Shown here one piece after another: positions 42,952 to 51,960 of a stretch of DNA of 64,000 bases. The DNA is from Paraclostridium bifermentans. Lineage in GTDB: Bacteria > Bacillota > Clostridia > Peptostreptococcales > Peptostreptococcaceae. The position numbers and the translations under genes were made by a program. The stretch spans positions 2,914,001-2,978,000 of the forward strand of contig NZ_CP079737.1 in NCBI RefSeq assembly GCF_019916025.1, written 5' to 3'. The notes under the pieces are model-generated. The model was not told the DNA's origin and did no database searches. It worked only from the letters and a program-made list of their open reading frames with translations. The first letter of the stretch is position 1. Every line of letters begins with the position of its first letter.

Positions 42952-43033
42952 TATAATATATAAATATTTAAACAATATTTAACTCAATCTCCCCAATTGT
43001 GAGCTTTCGTTCCCCCGATGAAAGCTCTTTTTT
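42952..43033 (+). ncRNA. candidate small RNA with C-rich loops
   Basis: Between two strong plus-strand terminators (42888-42914 and 43001-43033) there is no ORF. A TATAAT at 42952-42957 could start a transcript of about 70 bases at 42963, ending in stem GAGCTTTC/GAAAGCTC and six T. The terminator loop (GTTCCCCCGAT) and a single-stranded CTCCCC at about 42988 are strikingly C-rich for this genome, like the UCCC motifs of RsaE/RoxS-type regulatory RNAs that bind Shine-Dalgarno sequences. No convincing -35 box. Existence of the RNA is inferred. Confidence 0.5.
43001..43033 (+). terminator. terminator of the candidate small RNA
   Basis: GAGCTTTC, 11-base loop, GAAAGCTC, then six T. It does not follow any coding gene. 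Confidence 0.9.
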
Positions 43034-43042
43034 ATTATAATA

Positions 43043-43070
43043 TTGATATTTAAAATTTTTGGAGTATAAT
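43043..43070 (+). promoter_or_regulatory. promoter of 43.1 kb hypothetical gene
   Basis: TTGATA (43043-43048), 16-base spacer, TATAAT (43065-43070), 34 bases upstream of the start codon. Confidence 0.7.
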
Positions 43071-43103
43071 AGTTTATTAATAACTATTAAGGAGTTGTTG
43101 TTT

Positions 43104-43442
43104 ATGATTAAAATAGGAAATTTAAATTTAGATACAGAATTTGACTATAGAATTATAAGAGAGGAAGATAACGATATAGACTTATTTATTGATATTAATT
43201 ATAGAAGCTTAGATATAGATTGTGGAGATAGTAGCATTTTCTTTGCATCAAGGTTACAATTTCCATTCGTTAGATCAATAATACTTAGATTCAATAAATT
43301 AAATAATTTAATGACAGTACATCTTATGAGAGATATTGATTTATTCTCTGCATTCGCAAACTTTGAAATTGATTACTCAAATTCAAGTATATCTATTAAA
43401 AACGATAAAGAAAAAGTAATTTTTACTAAACAAGCACTATAA
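43104..43442 (+). CDS. hypothetical protein
   Basis: 112 residues, cytosolic, beta-rich and acidic at the start (IGNLNLDTEFDYRIIREEDNDIDLFIDINY), with one Cys. Not recognised. Start ATG 43104 is 9 bases after GGAG; an in-frame start at 43059 lies within the promoter. It has its own promoter and a terminator 15 bases after the stop, so it is an independent gene. Confidence 0.75.
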   Translation: MIKIGNLNLDTEFDYRIIREEDNDIDLFIDINYRSLDIDCGDSSIFFASRLQFPFVRSIILRFNKLNNLMTVHLMRDIDLFSAFANFEIDYSNSSISIKNDKEKVIFTKQAL

Positions 43443-43456
43443 TTGTAAATAAATAA

Positions 43457-43475
43457 GGGGGCCTTAATAGGCCCC
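43457..43475 (+). terminator. terminator after 43.1 kb gene
   Basis: GGGGGCC-TTAATA-GGCCCC followed by TTTATTTATT. Confidence 0.85.
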
Positions 43476-43551
43476 TTTATTTATTACTTATACTCAAAGT
43501 ATAGTATACCATTCTCTACTAGTCAATTTGTTTTCTGAAAATTCTCATTTC

Positions 43552-46182
43552 TTATTTTTTATCAACTTTTCCAAATGCAGTTAAGTATATATCTTTTAAT
43601 TCTGATACAAGTGGATATCTTGGATTAGCTGGTGTGCATTGATCATCAAATGCATCTAAAGCTAACTTATCAACTGCAGCTTCAAAATCTTTTCCACTTA
43701 CTCCACATTCAGCAATTGTTCTTGGTATATTAAGTTCAACTAATAATTTATTTACAGCATCTATTAAACTAGCAACGCCCTCTTCTGTAGTTTTAGCTTT
43801 TAACCCTACGTATCTTGCTATTTCAGCATACTTCTTATCAGCTACAAATGATTTATATTTAGGGAATGCTGAGAACTTAGTTGGTTTAGTTGCATTATAT
43901 CTTATAACATATGGTAATAATATTGCATTAGATCTACCATGTGATATATGGAATTCTGATCCTAATTTATGAGCTAATGAGTGATTTATTCCTAAGAATG
44001 CATTTGCAAATGCCATACCTGCCATACATGATGCATTGTGCATTTTTTCTCTTGCCTCTTTGTCACCACCATCTTTATATGCTCTTGGAAGATATTCAAA
44101 TACCATTTGTATAGCTTTTATAGCTAATGCATCTGTATAGTCTGTAGCCATTACTGACACATACGCTTCTATTGCATGAGTTAATACGTCTACTCCTGTA
44201 TCTGCTGTAACAGCTTTAGGAACTGTCATAACAAAGTTAGGATCTATTATTGCTATATCTGGAGTTAGCTCATAATCTGCTAAAGGATATTTTACGTTAT
44301 TAACTTTATCTGTTACTACTGCAAAAGATGTAACTTCTGAACCTGTTCCTGAAGTTGTAGGTATAGCTACCATTTTTGCCTGTCTTCCTAATTTAGGGAA
44401 CTTAAATACTCTTTTTCTTATATCCATAAATCTTAGTCTTAAATCATCAAAGTTCACTTCAGAATTTTCATAGAATAACCACATACCTTTAGCTGCATCC
44501 ATTGATGATCCTCCACCTAAAGCTATTATAGTATCCGGTTTAAATTGTCTCATAACATTTGCCCCATTTAATACTGTATCTACTGATGGATCTGGTTCTA
44601 CATCTGAAAATACTTCTATCATAACTGGGTTGTTTCTCTTTCTTAAATGATAAGTTAATTTATCTACATATCCTAATTGAACCATCATTCTATCTGTAAC
44701 TATCATTACTCTATTAGTATCTGCCATTTTCTCTAAATAGCTAACTGATCCAAATTCATGGTAAACTCTCTCTGGTATTCTAAACCATTGCATATTATTT
44801 CTTCTCATAGTAACTTTTTTAATGTTTATTAAGTTTACTGCTGATACATTGTCTGTTGTTGAGTTATTACCCATAGATCCACATCCTAACGTTAATGATG
44901 GCATATTTACATTATATATATCACCTATTGCTCCATGAGTTGAAGGTGCATTTACAAGTAATCTACCTGTTCTAACCTTTTTCCCAAACTCTAGTATTAT
45001 ATCGTCGCTATTTGAATGTATAACTGCAGAGTGTCCAAGACCACCAAATTCTGTCATTTCTACACATTTTTGTATTCCTTCTTTATATCCTTTTACTTTA
45101 TAACAAGCTAAGACTGGACTTAATTTTTCTTTAGATAATGGATAATCATATCCAACTCCTTCAAGTTCAGCAACTAATATTTTTGCATTTTTAGGTGCAT
45201 TCTTTATATCTGCCATTTGAGCTATTTTATAAGCACTTTGTCCTACTATGTCAGCATTTATTGTGCAACTCTCTTTGTTTATAACTAATCCTTCTAATAA
45301 TTCTTTTTCTTCTTTATTTACGAAATAGCAATCATAAGATTTCATTAATCCTACCACTTCATCATAAATTTCTTCATCTATTATTACAGCTTGTTCTGAT
45401 GCACATATCATTCCGTTATCAAATGTTTTTGACAATATTAAATCATTTACTGCTTGTTTTGCATCAGCTGTTTTTTCTATATAACATGGTACGTTCCCTG
45501 CTCCTACTCCTAAAGCTGGTTTTCCAGAAGAGTATGCAGCTTTAACCATACCTGGTCCCCCTGTTGCTAATATTAATGACACTCCATCATTTTTCATTAA
45601 AGCGTTTGAAGCTTCAATTGATGGCTCTTCTATCCATTGAATACAATCTTTTGGTGCTCCTGCTGCTATAGCTGCATCTCTAACTATTTTAGCAGCTTCA
45701 GATGAAGACTTTTGAGCTGATGGATGGAAGCTAAATATAATTGGATTTCTACTTTTCATAGCTATTATAGATTTAAACATAGTTGTTGAAGTTGGGTTTG
45801 TTACAGGAGTAACTCCTGCTATAACACCTATAGGTTCTGCTATTAACTTATAATTTTCTTCTTCATTTTCCTCTATAACACCAACTGTTTTTTTGTACTT
45901 TATACTATTATAAACGTACTCAGTTGCAAATATGTTTTTAGTTACTTTATCTTCAAAAACTCCCCTTTTAGTTTCGTCTACAGCAAGTTGAGCAAGTTCT
46001 ATATGTTTATCAAGACCTTTCATTGCCATTTCTTTAACAATCTTATCTACAGCTTCTTGATCTAATTTCAGCATCTCAGCTTTAGCTATATTAGCTTTTT
46101 TAACTAAATCATTAACCTTTTCAGTTGCTGTGATTTCTTTTGAACCATTCATATTCACTACCTTTTTAGCTTCTTTAGTCAT
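43552..46182 (-). CDS. adhE: bifunctional acetaldehyde-CoA/alcohol dehydrogenase
   Basis: An 876-residue AdhE that reduces acetyl-CoA to acetaldehyde and ethanol with NADH, and can form long filaments called spirosomes. N-terminal ALDH domain (to about 450) with the catalytic Cys in NGMICASEQAVI; C-terminal Fe-ADH domain (about 460 on) with GGGSSMDAAKGMW, PTTSGTGSEVT and the Fe ligand His residues in GINHSLAHKLG and HGRSNAILLP. Complete length. Start ATG 46182 has GGGAGG. A strong promoter and a Rex-like operator upstream suggest control by the NADH/NAD+ ratio. Confidence 0.97.
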   Translation of the reverse strand: MTKEAKKVVNMNGSKEITATEKVNDLVKKANIAKAEMLKLDQEAVDKIVKEMAMKGLDKHIELAQLAVDETKRGVFEDKVTKNIFATEYVYNSIKYKKTVGVIEENEEENYKLIAEPIGVIAGVTPVTNPTSTTMFKSIIAMKSRNPIIFSFHPSAQKSSSEAAKIVRDAAIAAGAPKDCIQWIEEPSIEASNALMKNDGVSLILATGGPGMVKAAYSSGKPALGVGAGNVPCYIEKTADAKQAVNDLILSKTFDNGMICASEQAVIIDEEIYDEVVGLMKSYDCYFVNKEEKELLEGLVINKESCTINADIVGQSAYKIAQMADIKNAPKNAKILVAELEGVGYDYPLSKEKLSPVLACYKVKGYKEGIQKCVEMTEFGGLGHSAVIHSNSDDIILEFGKKVRTGRLLVNAPSTHGAIGDIYNVNMPSLTLGCGSMGNNSTTDNVSAVNLINIKKVTMRRNNMQWFRIPERVYHEFGSVSYLEKMADTNRVMIVTDRMMVQLGYVDKLTYHLRKRNNPVMIEVFSDVEPDPSVDTVLNGANVMRQFKPDTIIALGGGSSMDAAKGMWLFYENSEVNFDDLRLRFMDIRKRVFKFPKLGRQAKMVAIPTTSGTGSEVTSFAVVTDKVNNVKYPLADYELTPDIAIIDPNFVMTVPKAVTADTGVDVLTHAIEAYVSVMATDYTDALAIKAIQMVFEYLPRAYKDGGDKEAREKMHNASCMAGMAFANAFLGINHSLAHKLGSEFHISHGRSNAILLPYVIRYNATKPTKFSAFPKYKSFVADKKYAEIARYVGLKAKTTEEGVASLIDAVNKLLVELNIPRTIAECGVSGKDFEAAVDKLALDAFDDQCTPANPRYPLVSELKDIYLTAFGKVDKK

Positions 46183-46219
46183 TTTAAAATCCTCCCAAGA
46201 TATTAGTTGATTTATATCA

Positions 46220-46237
46220 ATGTTAGTTAATTAACAA
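46220..46237. promoter_or_regulatory. Rex-like operator at adhE
   Basis: Minus strand TTGTTAATTAACTAACAT compared with the clostridial Rex consensus TTGTTAANNNNTTAACAA: the left half is perfect, the right half matches 5 of 7. It lies just downstream of the -10 box, where binding would block the polymerase. adhE is a known Rex target in Clostridia. Confidence 0.65.
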
Positions 46238-46250
46238 ACTTTATGTTTAT

Positions 46251-46279
46251 ATAATATATCCTAAGAAAACAATTGTCAA
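46251..46279 (-). promoter_or_regulatory. promoter of adhE
   Basis: Minus strand TTGACA (46279-46274), 17-base spacer, TATTAT (46256-46251); near consensus. Confidence 0.85.
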
Positions 46280-46366
46280 TAATTTTTCGTTAATTTTTTA
46301 TCTATTCGTTAAAATATTTTTTAAAATGAATTTTAAAAGTCTATTTTCATGTAATTTTTTGTATAA

Positions 46367-46400
46367 AAAAAGCTATTGATTATTAAATCGACAGCTTTTT
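46367..46400 (-). terminator. terminator after DUF4230 gene
   Basis: AAAAAGCTATTGAT / ATCGACAGCTTTTT, two mismatches, with U-run. Confidence 0.8.
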
Positions 46401-46415
46401 TATAGATCCCAATTA

Positions 46416-47018
46416 CTATTCTTTAAAATTTATAATAACTTCTTTATATCCTAAATTTTTTAGATTGCCTTCTAAATTTTTCTTTATACTAATTTTAACT
46501 TCCTCTAAAAACCCTTCATCTATAACTTTCTTTTCATATTCTTTCTTGCTATTAGATAGTTCTTTTAAAACCTCATTTACCTCAACTCTATTGAATAGTG
46601 CATTTTTCACATCATATATATATACATTTTCTTCATCTATATAGTGTTCTATTATCCCCCACTTATTAATGTTTATAGTTATTGAATTTCTTGTGTTGTT
46701 TGCAATTGTTATGTCTTTTAAGTTTACTCCACCCTTTACTATACCATTGTACTTTATAATAAAAGATTTTTCTGTGAATGGGATTTTAATATTTTTAAAG
46801 CTTTTATCCTTAGTAATAGTAACTATATTGCTATAATTGTACTTAGAAGTTGAAAGTTCTGCTACTTTTTCTATTGTATTTAATACCTTAGATGTGTCCT
46901 GTGGTGGTTTTTCGGAAAAAATTAGTCTTGATGAAATTATCCCTCCTATTAAAATACCTATAAATATAAACAGTATTAAAAGTTTATTCTTATTAATTTT
47001 TTTGTGTTTTTGTAGCAA
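46416..47018 (-). CDS. DUF4230 domain membrane-anchored protein
   Basis: 200 residues. One N-terminal membrane helix (LLILFIFIGILIGGIISSRLIF) and an outside domain of the DUF4230 type (VAELSTSKYNYSNIVTITKDKSFKNIKIPFTEKSFIIKYNGIVKGGVNL ... ITINI). Function unknown. TTG start 47018 is 7 bases after AAAGGAGGG; no ATG is near. Single gene, divergent from ppaC. Confidence 0.8.
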   Translation of the reverse strand: MLQKHKKINKNKLLILFIFIGILIGGIISSRLIFSEKPPQDTSKVLNTIEKVAELSTSKYNYSNIVTITKDKSFKNIKIPFTEKSFIIKYNGIVKGGVNLKDITIANNTRNSITININKWGIIEHYIDEENVYIYDVKNALFNRVEVNEVLKELSNSKKEYEKKVIDEGFLEEVKISIKKNLEGNLKNLGYKEVIINFKE

Positions 47019-47126
47019 ATTTTTCCCTCCTTTTGATATAATATAAGCTACGATTAAAGTTTTTAATTTTGTTAACTTAAGAAAAATTAATCCATAAATT
47101 TTTTTAAATATGAAAGGAGATTTAAA

Positions 47127-48074
47127 ATGACTTTATTAGTTTTCGGTCATAAAAACCCAGATACAGATTCTATCTGTTCATCAATATCATTAACATACTT
47201 AAAAAATCAATTAGGAAATACAGCTAAAGCTTACGCTTTAGGTGAAGTAAGAAAAGAAGCTCAGTACGTTTTAGACTACTTCAAAGTTGAGGCTCCAACT
47301 GTATTATCTTCTATATCAAATATATGCAAGGATGATGCTAACTTAGTACTAGAAGGTAAGCCTCAAGTTGTACTAGTAGACCATAATGAGTACGGACAAA
47401 GCATAGATGGTTTAGAAGATGCTGAATTAGTTGAAGTAGTTGATCATCATAAATTAGGAGGAATGCAAACTTCTACTCCTTTATCAATGAGATTAATGCC
47501 AGTTGGATGTACTTGTACAATAATAACTCAAATGTTTAAGGAAAATAATATAGAAGTACCTTATGAGATAGCTGGATTATTAATGTCTGCTATACTATCA
47601 GATACTTTATTATTCAAATCTCCAACAACTACAGATATGGACAAAAAAGCTGTTGAAGAATTAAATAAAATAGTTAAAGTAGATGTTGAAAAATATGCTA
47701 TGGATATGTTTAAAGCTGGTTCTTCATTAGATGGATTTACAGTTGAAGAAATAGTAAATATGGATTTCAAACCTTTTGATATGGAAGGTAAAAAAGTTGG
47801 TATAGGACAAGTATTTACTTTAGATATAGATGCTGTTCTTAATAAGCAAGATGAATTCTTAAACTATATAAACAGTACTGATTTTGATATGTTAGTATTG
47901 GCTGTTACAGATATAATAAAAGAAGGATCTTATCTAATATACAAAGCTGAAGATAAAATAATATCTGATGCATTTGGTGTTAATGCTTCTCAAGGAGTAT
48001 TTGTTGAAGGAGCTGTTTCTAGAAAGAAACAATTAGTTCCAAATTTAACAGAAGCTGTTAAGAAAAACATATAA
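47127..48074 (+). CDS. ppaC: manganese-dependent inorganic pyrophosphatase
   Basis: 315 residues, DHH family II pyrophosphatase that hydrolyses PPi. Motifs: GHKNPDTDSICSS (metal His and two Asp), VLVDHNEYGQ, VEVVDHHKLGG (DHH) and the C-terminal DHHA2 substrate motif GAVSRKKQLVP. No CBS or DRTGG regulatory insert, so the short constitutive form. Start ATG has AAAGGAG. Ends at a shared terminator facing the nan regulator. Confidence 0.97.
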   Translation: MTLLVFGHKNPDTDSICSSISLTYLKNQLGNTAKAYALGEVRKEAQYVLDYFKVEAPTVLSSISNICKDDANLVLEGKPQVVLVDHNEYGQSIDGLEDAELVEVVDHHKLGGMQTSTPLSMRLMPVGCTCTIITQMFKENNIEVPYEIAGLLMSAILSDTLLFKSPTTTDMDKKAVEELNKIVKVDVEKYAMDMFKAGSSLDGFTVEEIVNMDFKPFDMEGKKVGIGQVFTLDIDAVLNKQDEFLNYINSTDFDMLVLAVTDIIKEGSYLIYKAEDKIISDAFGVNASQGVFVEGAVSRKKQLVPNLTEAVKKNI

Positions 48075-48075
48075 T

Positions 48076-48107
48076 AAAAAAGGAGTATCCTTAGATACTC
48101 CTTTTTT
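48076..48107. terminator. bidirectional terminator ppaC / nan operon
   Basis: AAAAAAGGAGTATC-CTTA-GATACTCCTTTTTT. Confidence 0.92.
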
Positions 48108-48111
48108 ATTA

Positions 48112-48960
48112 TTATTTTTTTAAAGATTTTATTGCATTAGTAGTTTTAATTTTCATGTCTATTGCTTCATTAAACTTTTCCTTAACAACTTGAGTATAAA
48201 TTAAATCTATTAAAAATATTTGAGCAAGCTTAGATGATATAGATCCTGTTTCTAACAATGTTTCTTCTGATATATACTCAAGATGAATATCTGAAGTACT
48301 CTTTAAACTTGATTCTTTCTTTTTAGTAATAGATATTATATCTACTTCATTTTGTTTTGCCATTTCAACAGTCTTTATAATTTCTTCAGTTTCTCCTGAA
48401 TGCGATATAGCTATTACCAAATCCCCTTTTTGCATTATAGATGCCATCATTATCATAGTATGACTACTATCAAAACTTAAACAGTTTAATCCTATTCTCA
48501 TAAATTTATAATTAGAATCTTGAGCTATTATTCCAGAGTACCCTATTCCTATAAAATAAATTCTTTTTGCATTTATTATTAATTGGGCACTTTTATGAAT
48601 CTCAGAACCATTTATAATATCTACTGTACTTTCTAATGTACTTATGTTTGTAGCTAATAGTTTTTTCGCAGTGTCAATTACAGGTTCATTATTTTCTATA
48701 TTGCTATTTATTATATTTCTACTTTTACTTAAACTTGATATTTCTTGTGCTAAAGTAACTTTGAAATCTTGTAACCCACTAAATCCCATTTTTTTTGAAA
48801 ATCTAGTTATTGTAGCTTCCCCTATATTGCTTTCTTTTGCAATTTGAGAAATAGGTTTATAAAAAACATCTTCTATATTATTTTTAATATACTCTATAAG
48901 TATTTTATCTGATTTTGTAACTTTAAAATTAGGTGCCTCTAAGTTTTCTAAAATTCCCAT
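48112..48960 (-). CDS. RpiR-family transcriptional regulator (probable NanR)
   Basis: 282 residues: N-terminal HTH_6 (ISQIAKESNIGEATITRFSKKMGFSGLQDFKVTLAQEI) and C-terminal SIS sugar-phosphate-binding domain (RIYFIGIGYSGIIAQD, VIAISHSGETEEIIKTVEMAK). RpiR regulators of nan operons sense ManNAc-6-P or related phosphosugars. It is the last gene of the sialic-acid operon, so regulation would be autogenous. Start has AGAGG upstream. The 17-bp dyad at 53720 is a candidate binding site. Confidence 0.9.
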   Translation of the reverse strand: MGILENLEAPNFKVTKSDKILIEYIKNNIEDVFYKPISQIAKESNIGEATITRFSKKMGFSGLQDFKVTLAQEISSLSKSRNIINSNIENNEPVIDTAKKLLATNISTLESTVDIINGSEIHKSAQLIINAKRIYFIGIGYSGIIAQDSNYKFMRIGLNCLSFDSSHTMIMMASIMQKGDLVIAISHSGETEEIIKTVEMAKQNEVDIISITKKKESSLKSTSDIHLEYISEETLLETGSISSKLAQIFLIDLIYTQVVKEKFNEAIDMKIKTTNAIKSLKK

Positions 48961-48979
48961 AAGTAAAACCTCTGTTCAT

Positions 48980-49867
48980 TTATTTTTTATTTAAAAAATT
49001 ATATAATGCTCCTATCATACCTGCATCATTTTGTCTTTTAGCAAATTCGATTCTAGTATTTTCATATATAGTTTTTATAAGTTCTTTTCTTAACGCCTCT
49101 TTTATCTTAGGCTTTAAAAACTGTTCTTGAGCCATTATTCCGCCTCCTAAAATTATTACTTCAGGATTTATTACATATGATAAATTTGCTATTCCAATTG
49201 CTAATGATTTTATCATATAATCAATTTCTTTTAAACAATCTTGATCTTTATTTTTCGCCATATCAAATATCATTTTGCCATTTATATTTTCTTCTGCAAT
49301 ATTTTTTAACCTTGCAACTCTTTTAACCAAGCTTGTTGTAGATGCTACATTTTGAAAATCCTCTCCATTTATTTTCATATAGCCTATTTCCCCTGCACTA
49401 TTGCTAAAACCATGAATTAGTTCGTTATTAATAATTATGCAGCCTCCAATACCTGTTCCTATAGTTAAACAAACCGAAGAAGATGCTCCTTTTCCAGCCC
49501 CTAACCACATCTCACCTAAGCCTGCACAATTGACATCATTCTCTACTTCACACCTTATATTAAACTCTCTTTCAACTTCTTTTTTAATTTCCATACCTGT
49601 ATATCCAGGTATTAAGTGCTCTAAAGCAAATAAAATCTTACCATCTTTTGGATCTACCATACCTGCGGTAGATATACAAACAGCTTCTACTTCATAATTT
49701 TTTAAATATTTACTAATTATGTATTTTATTTTTTCAAATATACCTTGACCTCCTTCTTTCAATGCATTGGTATCCATGTTTCCTTTTTCTATTATAATTC
49801 CAGTCTCTCTTAAAATACCATATTTTATAGATGTTCCACCTATATCTATACAAATAAATTTTTTCAT
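48980..49867 (-). CDS. nanK: ROK family kinase, probable N-acetylmannosamine kinase
   Basis: 295 residues. ROK features: N-terminal phosphate motif CIDIGGTSIKYGI, NDVNCAGLGE, GTGIGGCIIINNELIHG and the adenosine motif VIILGGGIMAQ. Context indicates phosphorylation of ManNAc to ManNAc-6-P for NanE. Odd: the ExGH motif reads GEIGYM (His replaced by Tyr) and the CxCGxxGC zinc cluster that follows in most ROK kinases is absent. Zinc-free ROK kinases exist, so activity is still plausible. It is separated from the upstream gene by 77 bases containing a hairpin. Confidence 0.85.
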   Translation of the reverse strand: MKKFICIDIGGTSIKYGILRETGIIIEKGNMDTNALKEGGQGIFEKIKYIISKYLKNYEVEAVCISTAGMVDPKDGKILFALEHLIPGYTGMEIKKEVEREFNIRCEVENDVNCAGLGEMWLGAGKGASSSVCLTIGTGIGGCIIINNELIHGFSNSAGEIGYMKINGEDFQNVASTTSLVKRVARLKNIAEENINGKMIFDMAKNKDQDCLKEIDYMIKSLAIGIANLSYVINPEVIILGGGIMAQEQFLKPKIKEALRKELIKTIYENTRIEFAKRQNDAGMIGALYNFLNKK

Positions 49868-49911
49868 GCCTATACTCCTATATAAATATAATTTTTAAAA
49901 TAAAGCACATT

Positions 49912-49937
49912 AGGGAGGGTATTAAGCTACCCTCCCT
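49912..49937 (-). terminator. intercistronic GC-rich hairpin in nan operon
   Basis: AGGGAGGGTA-TTAAGC-TACCCTCCCT between nanQ-like and nanK genes. The stem is strong but the following minus-strand sequence (AATGTGCTTTATTTT) is a poor U-run, so partial termination or RNA processing is more likely than a full stop. Confidence 0.6.
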
Positions 49938-49944
49938 CTTCAAA

Positions 49945-50397
49945 CTACTTTAAACGAACTTTAAATATAGCTTTTTTTATACTACTTTTTTTATTGACCT
50001 TTATAGCTGTCATATGAGCATCTTCCTGATAGCAAACTAAAAAATCTCCTTCTTCTAATTTTATAGACCCCGTTGGCTCCCCTTCTAACGGTAAAAAGTC
50101 TTCTTTTTCTTGATAATCTTTTTGAACTAAATTTTCAATAAAACCAACATCTATTATTTCGCTTCCTTCAAGCATAAGATGTATATCTATATATTTTTTA
50201 TGAGCTTCCCAAAATCTTTGCTCTTTTCCACAAGTTTCATATTCTACTATATTTACAAATATATTATCACCATCTAATTGATAACTCCCTTTATCAAATT
50301 CAGATAATGCATTTTTTTTAGCATATTCAAAACAAACCTTTAGATCGTCTTCAATTTTTGAATACGTTTTCTCATGTTTTATATTTCCAAATATCAT
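49945..50397 (-). CDS. nanQ: YhcH/NanQ family protein (sialic acid anomerase-like)
   Basis: 150 residues, YhcH/YjgK/YiaL (DUF386) cupin-like fold: MIFGNIKHEKTY, KKYIDIHLMLEGSEIIDVGF, LEEGDFLVCYQEDAHMTAI with His residues that likely bind a metal. In E. coli the homologue NanQ speeds anomer conversion of sialic acid. Start ATG has AGGAGG and lies 12 bases after the transporter's stop codon. Fits the operon role. Confidence 0.88.
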   Translation of the reverse strand: MIFGNIKHEKTYSKIEDDLKVCFEYAKKNALSEFDKGSYQLDGDNIFVNIVEYETCGKEQRFWEAHKKYIDIHLMLEGSEIIDVGFIENLVQKDYQEKEDFLPLEGEPTGSIKLEEGDFLVCYQEDAHMTAIKVNKKSSIKKAIFKVRLK

Positions 50398-50409
50398 TAT
50401 AAAGTCCTC

Positions 50410-51915
50410 CTAATTAGATTCATAGTAAACTGTTGACTCAGACTTAACATCATTAGATTTATTAGTTACTTTCAATTGTATCATACTAGATATTTGACCT
50501 ACTACAACTGAAGTTGTTATTGTTATAAGAGAATATGCCCAAGAACTAACTTCTGGAACATTATATTTTAAGTAAACAACTATTATAGCTGATACTACAA
50601 ACCCAGCATATGCTCCAAACTTTGTAGCATTTTTACAAAATGCTCCTAGTACGAATATACCTGCTAATACACCTAATACTAATCCCATAAAACTATTAAA
50701 CCATTCATATGCTGACTTTATTTCTCCATTTGCTAATACTATAGAGATCCCTATTGATAGTATTCCTACTCCAAGAGATATGTATTGTGCAATTTTTGTT
50801 TGCTTTTCAAAACTCATGTCTTTGCTAATTAGAGTTTGTATATCTAATGTCCAACTTGTTGCAACTGAGTTAAGACCAGTTGATAAAGTAGATTGACTCG
50901 CTGCATAAATTGCCGCTAATAATATTCCCGTTACTCCAACTGGCAATTGATATGCTATATATGAAGCAAAAATTTGATCTTGCTTAACTGTTTGTGCAAG
51001 TTCTGGATTTTGATTATAGAATATAAATAAACAAGTTCCAATTAAGAAAAATACCGTTGCTAAACCTATTGATAATACACCATTTCCGTAAGTCATCTTT
51101 TTTAATTGCTTCAAGTCTGTTGTAGTTGTAAATCTCTGTACTATATCTTGACTTGATACATAAGATGAGAATGTATTAAGCCCTGCTCCTACAAATATTA
51201 TAAAAACACTCGTCTTTAATATGTTAGGATCAAATAAAACATCGTTTTGACCTAAGAATTTTTCTCCTGTTGCTAATGTATCAACAACAGTTCCAAATCC
51301 ACCTTGTATATTCGATATTAAGAAAAATAGAGTACCTGTTACTCCGACTATAAGTACTACCCCTTGTATAAAATCTGTCCATAAAACTGACTTTAACCCA
51401 CCTGTGTATGAATAAATAATCGCTATTACACCCATAACTATTATAAGTACATTTACTGATATACCAGTAAGATCTGCTAGTACTATTGATGGTAAGTACA
51501 TAATTATAGACATTCTTCCTATTTGATATACGATAAACATTAATGCTCCTAAAACTCTAAGACCTTTACTTTGATATCTGATTTCTAAGTATTGGTATGC
51601 TGTATCTAAATCCAACCTACTATATAACGGTAAGAAAAATTTTATTGTTAGTGGTATTGCAATAAATATACCTAATTGTGCAAACCAAAGTATCCAAGTT
51701 CCTCCATAAGAATTACCCGCTAATGATAAGAATGAAATTGGACTTAATAATGTTGCGAAAATCGAAACTGAAGTAACCCACCAAGGAATAGTTCCATCAC
51801 CTTTGAAGAATTCTTTTCCTTTCATCTCTTTTTTTGAAAAATGAAGTCCAGCTAGTAATACTGCCAATAAGTAAACTACTAGTATTGCAAAATCTATCAT
51901 TGTAAAACCAACCAT
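50410..51915 (-). CDS. nanT: sodium:solute symporter, probable sialic acid transporter
   Basis: 501 residues, about 13 membrane helices, SSS family (FFKGDGTIPWWVTSVSIFATLLSPISFL, YQYLEIRY, GGLKSVLWTDFIQG, TGLNSVATSWTLDI). Imports N-acetylneuraminic acid with Na+, judging by its place in the nan operon; the same family serves as sialic-acid transporter in C. difficile and staphylococci. Start ATG 51915 has GGAGG 10 bases upstream. A hairpin at 51961-51993 separates it from nanA. Confidence 0.9.
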   Translation of the reverse strand: MVGFTMIDFAILVVYLLAVLLAGLHFSKKEMKGKEFFKGDGTIPWWVTSVSIFATLLSPISFLSLAGNSYGGTWILWFAQLGIFIAIPLTIKFFLPLYSRLDLDTAYQYLEIRYQSKGLRVLGALMFIVYQIGRMSIIMYLPSIVLADLTGISVNVLIIVMGVIAIIYSYTGGLKSVLWTDFIQGVVLIVGVTGTLFFLISNIQGGFGTVVDTLATGEKFLGQNDVLFDPNILKTSVFIIFVGAGLNTFSSYVSSQDIVQRFTTTTDLKQLKKMTYGNGVLSIGLATVFFLIGTCLFIFYNQNPELAQTVKQDQIFASYIAYQLPVGVTGILLAAIYAASQSTLSTGLNSVATSWTLDIQTLISKDMSFEKQTKIAQYISLGVGILSIGISIVLANGEIKSAYEWFNSFMGLVLGVLAGIFVLGAFCKNATKFGAYAGFVVSAIIVVYLKYNVPEVSSWAYSLITITTSVVVGQISSMIQLKVTNKSNDVKSESTVYYESN

Positions 51916-51960
51916 AGTATTGTGCCCTCCTTATAATTTCAGTTATATAAATTAAATTTT

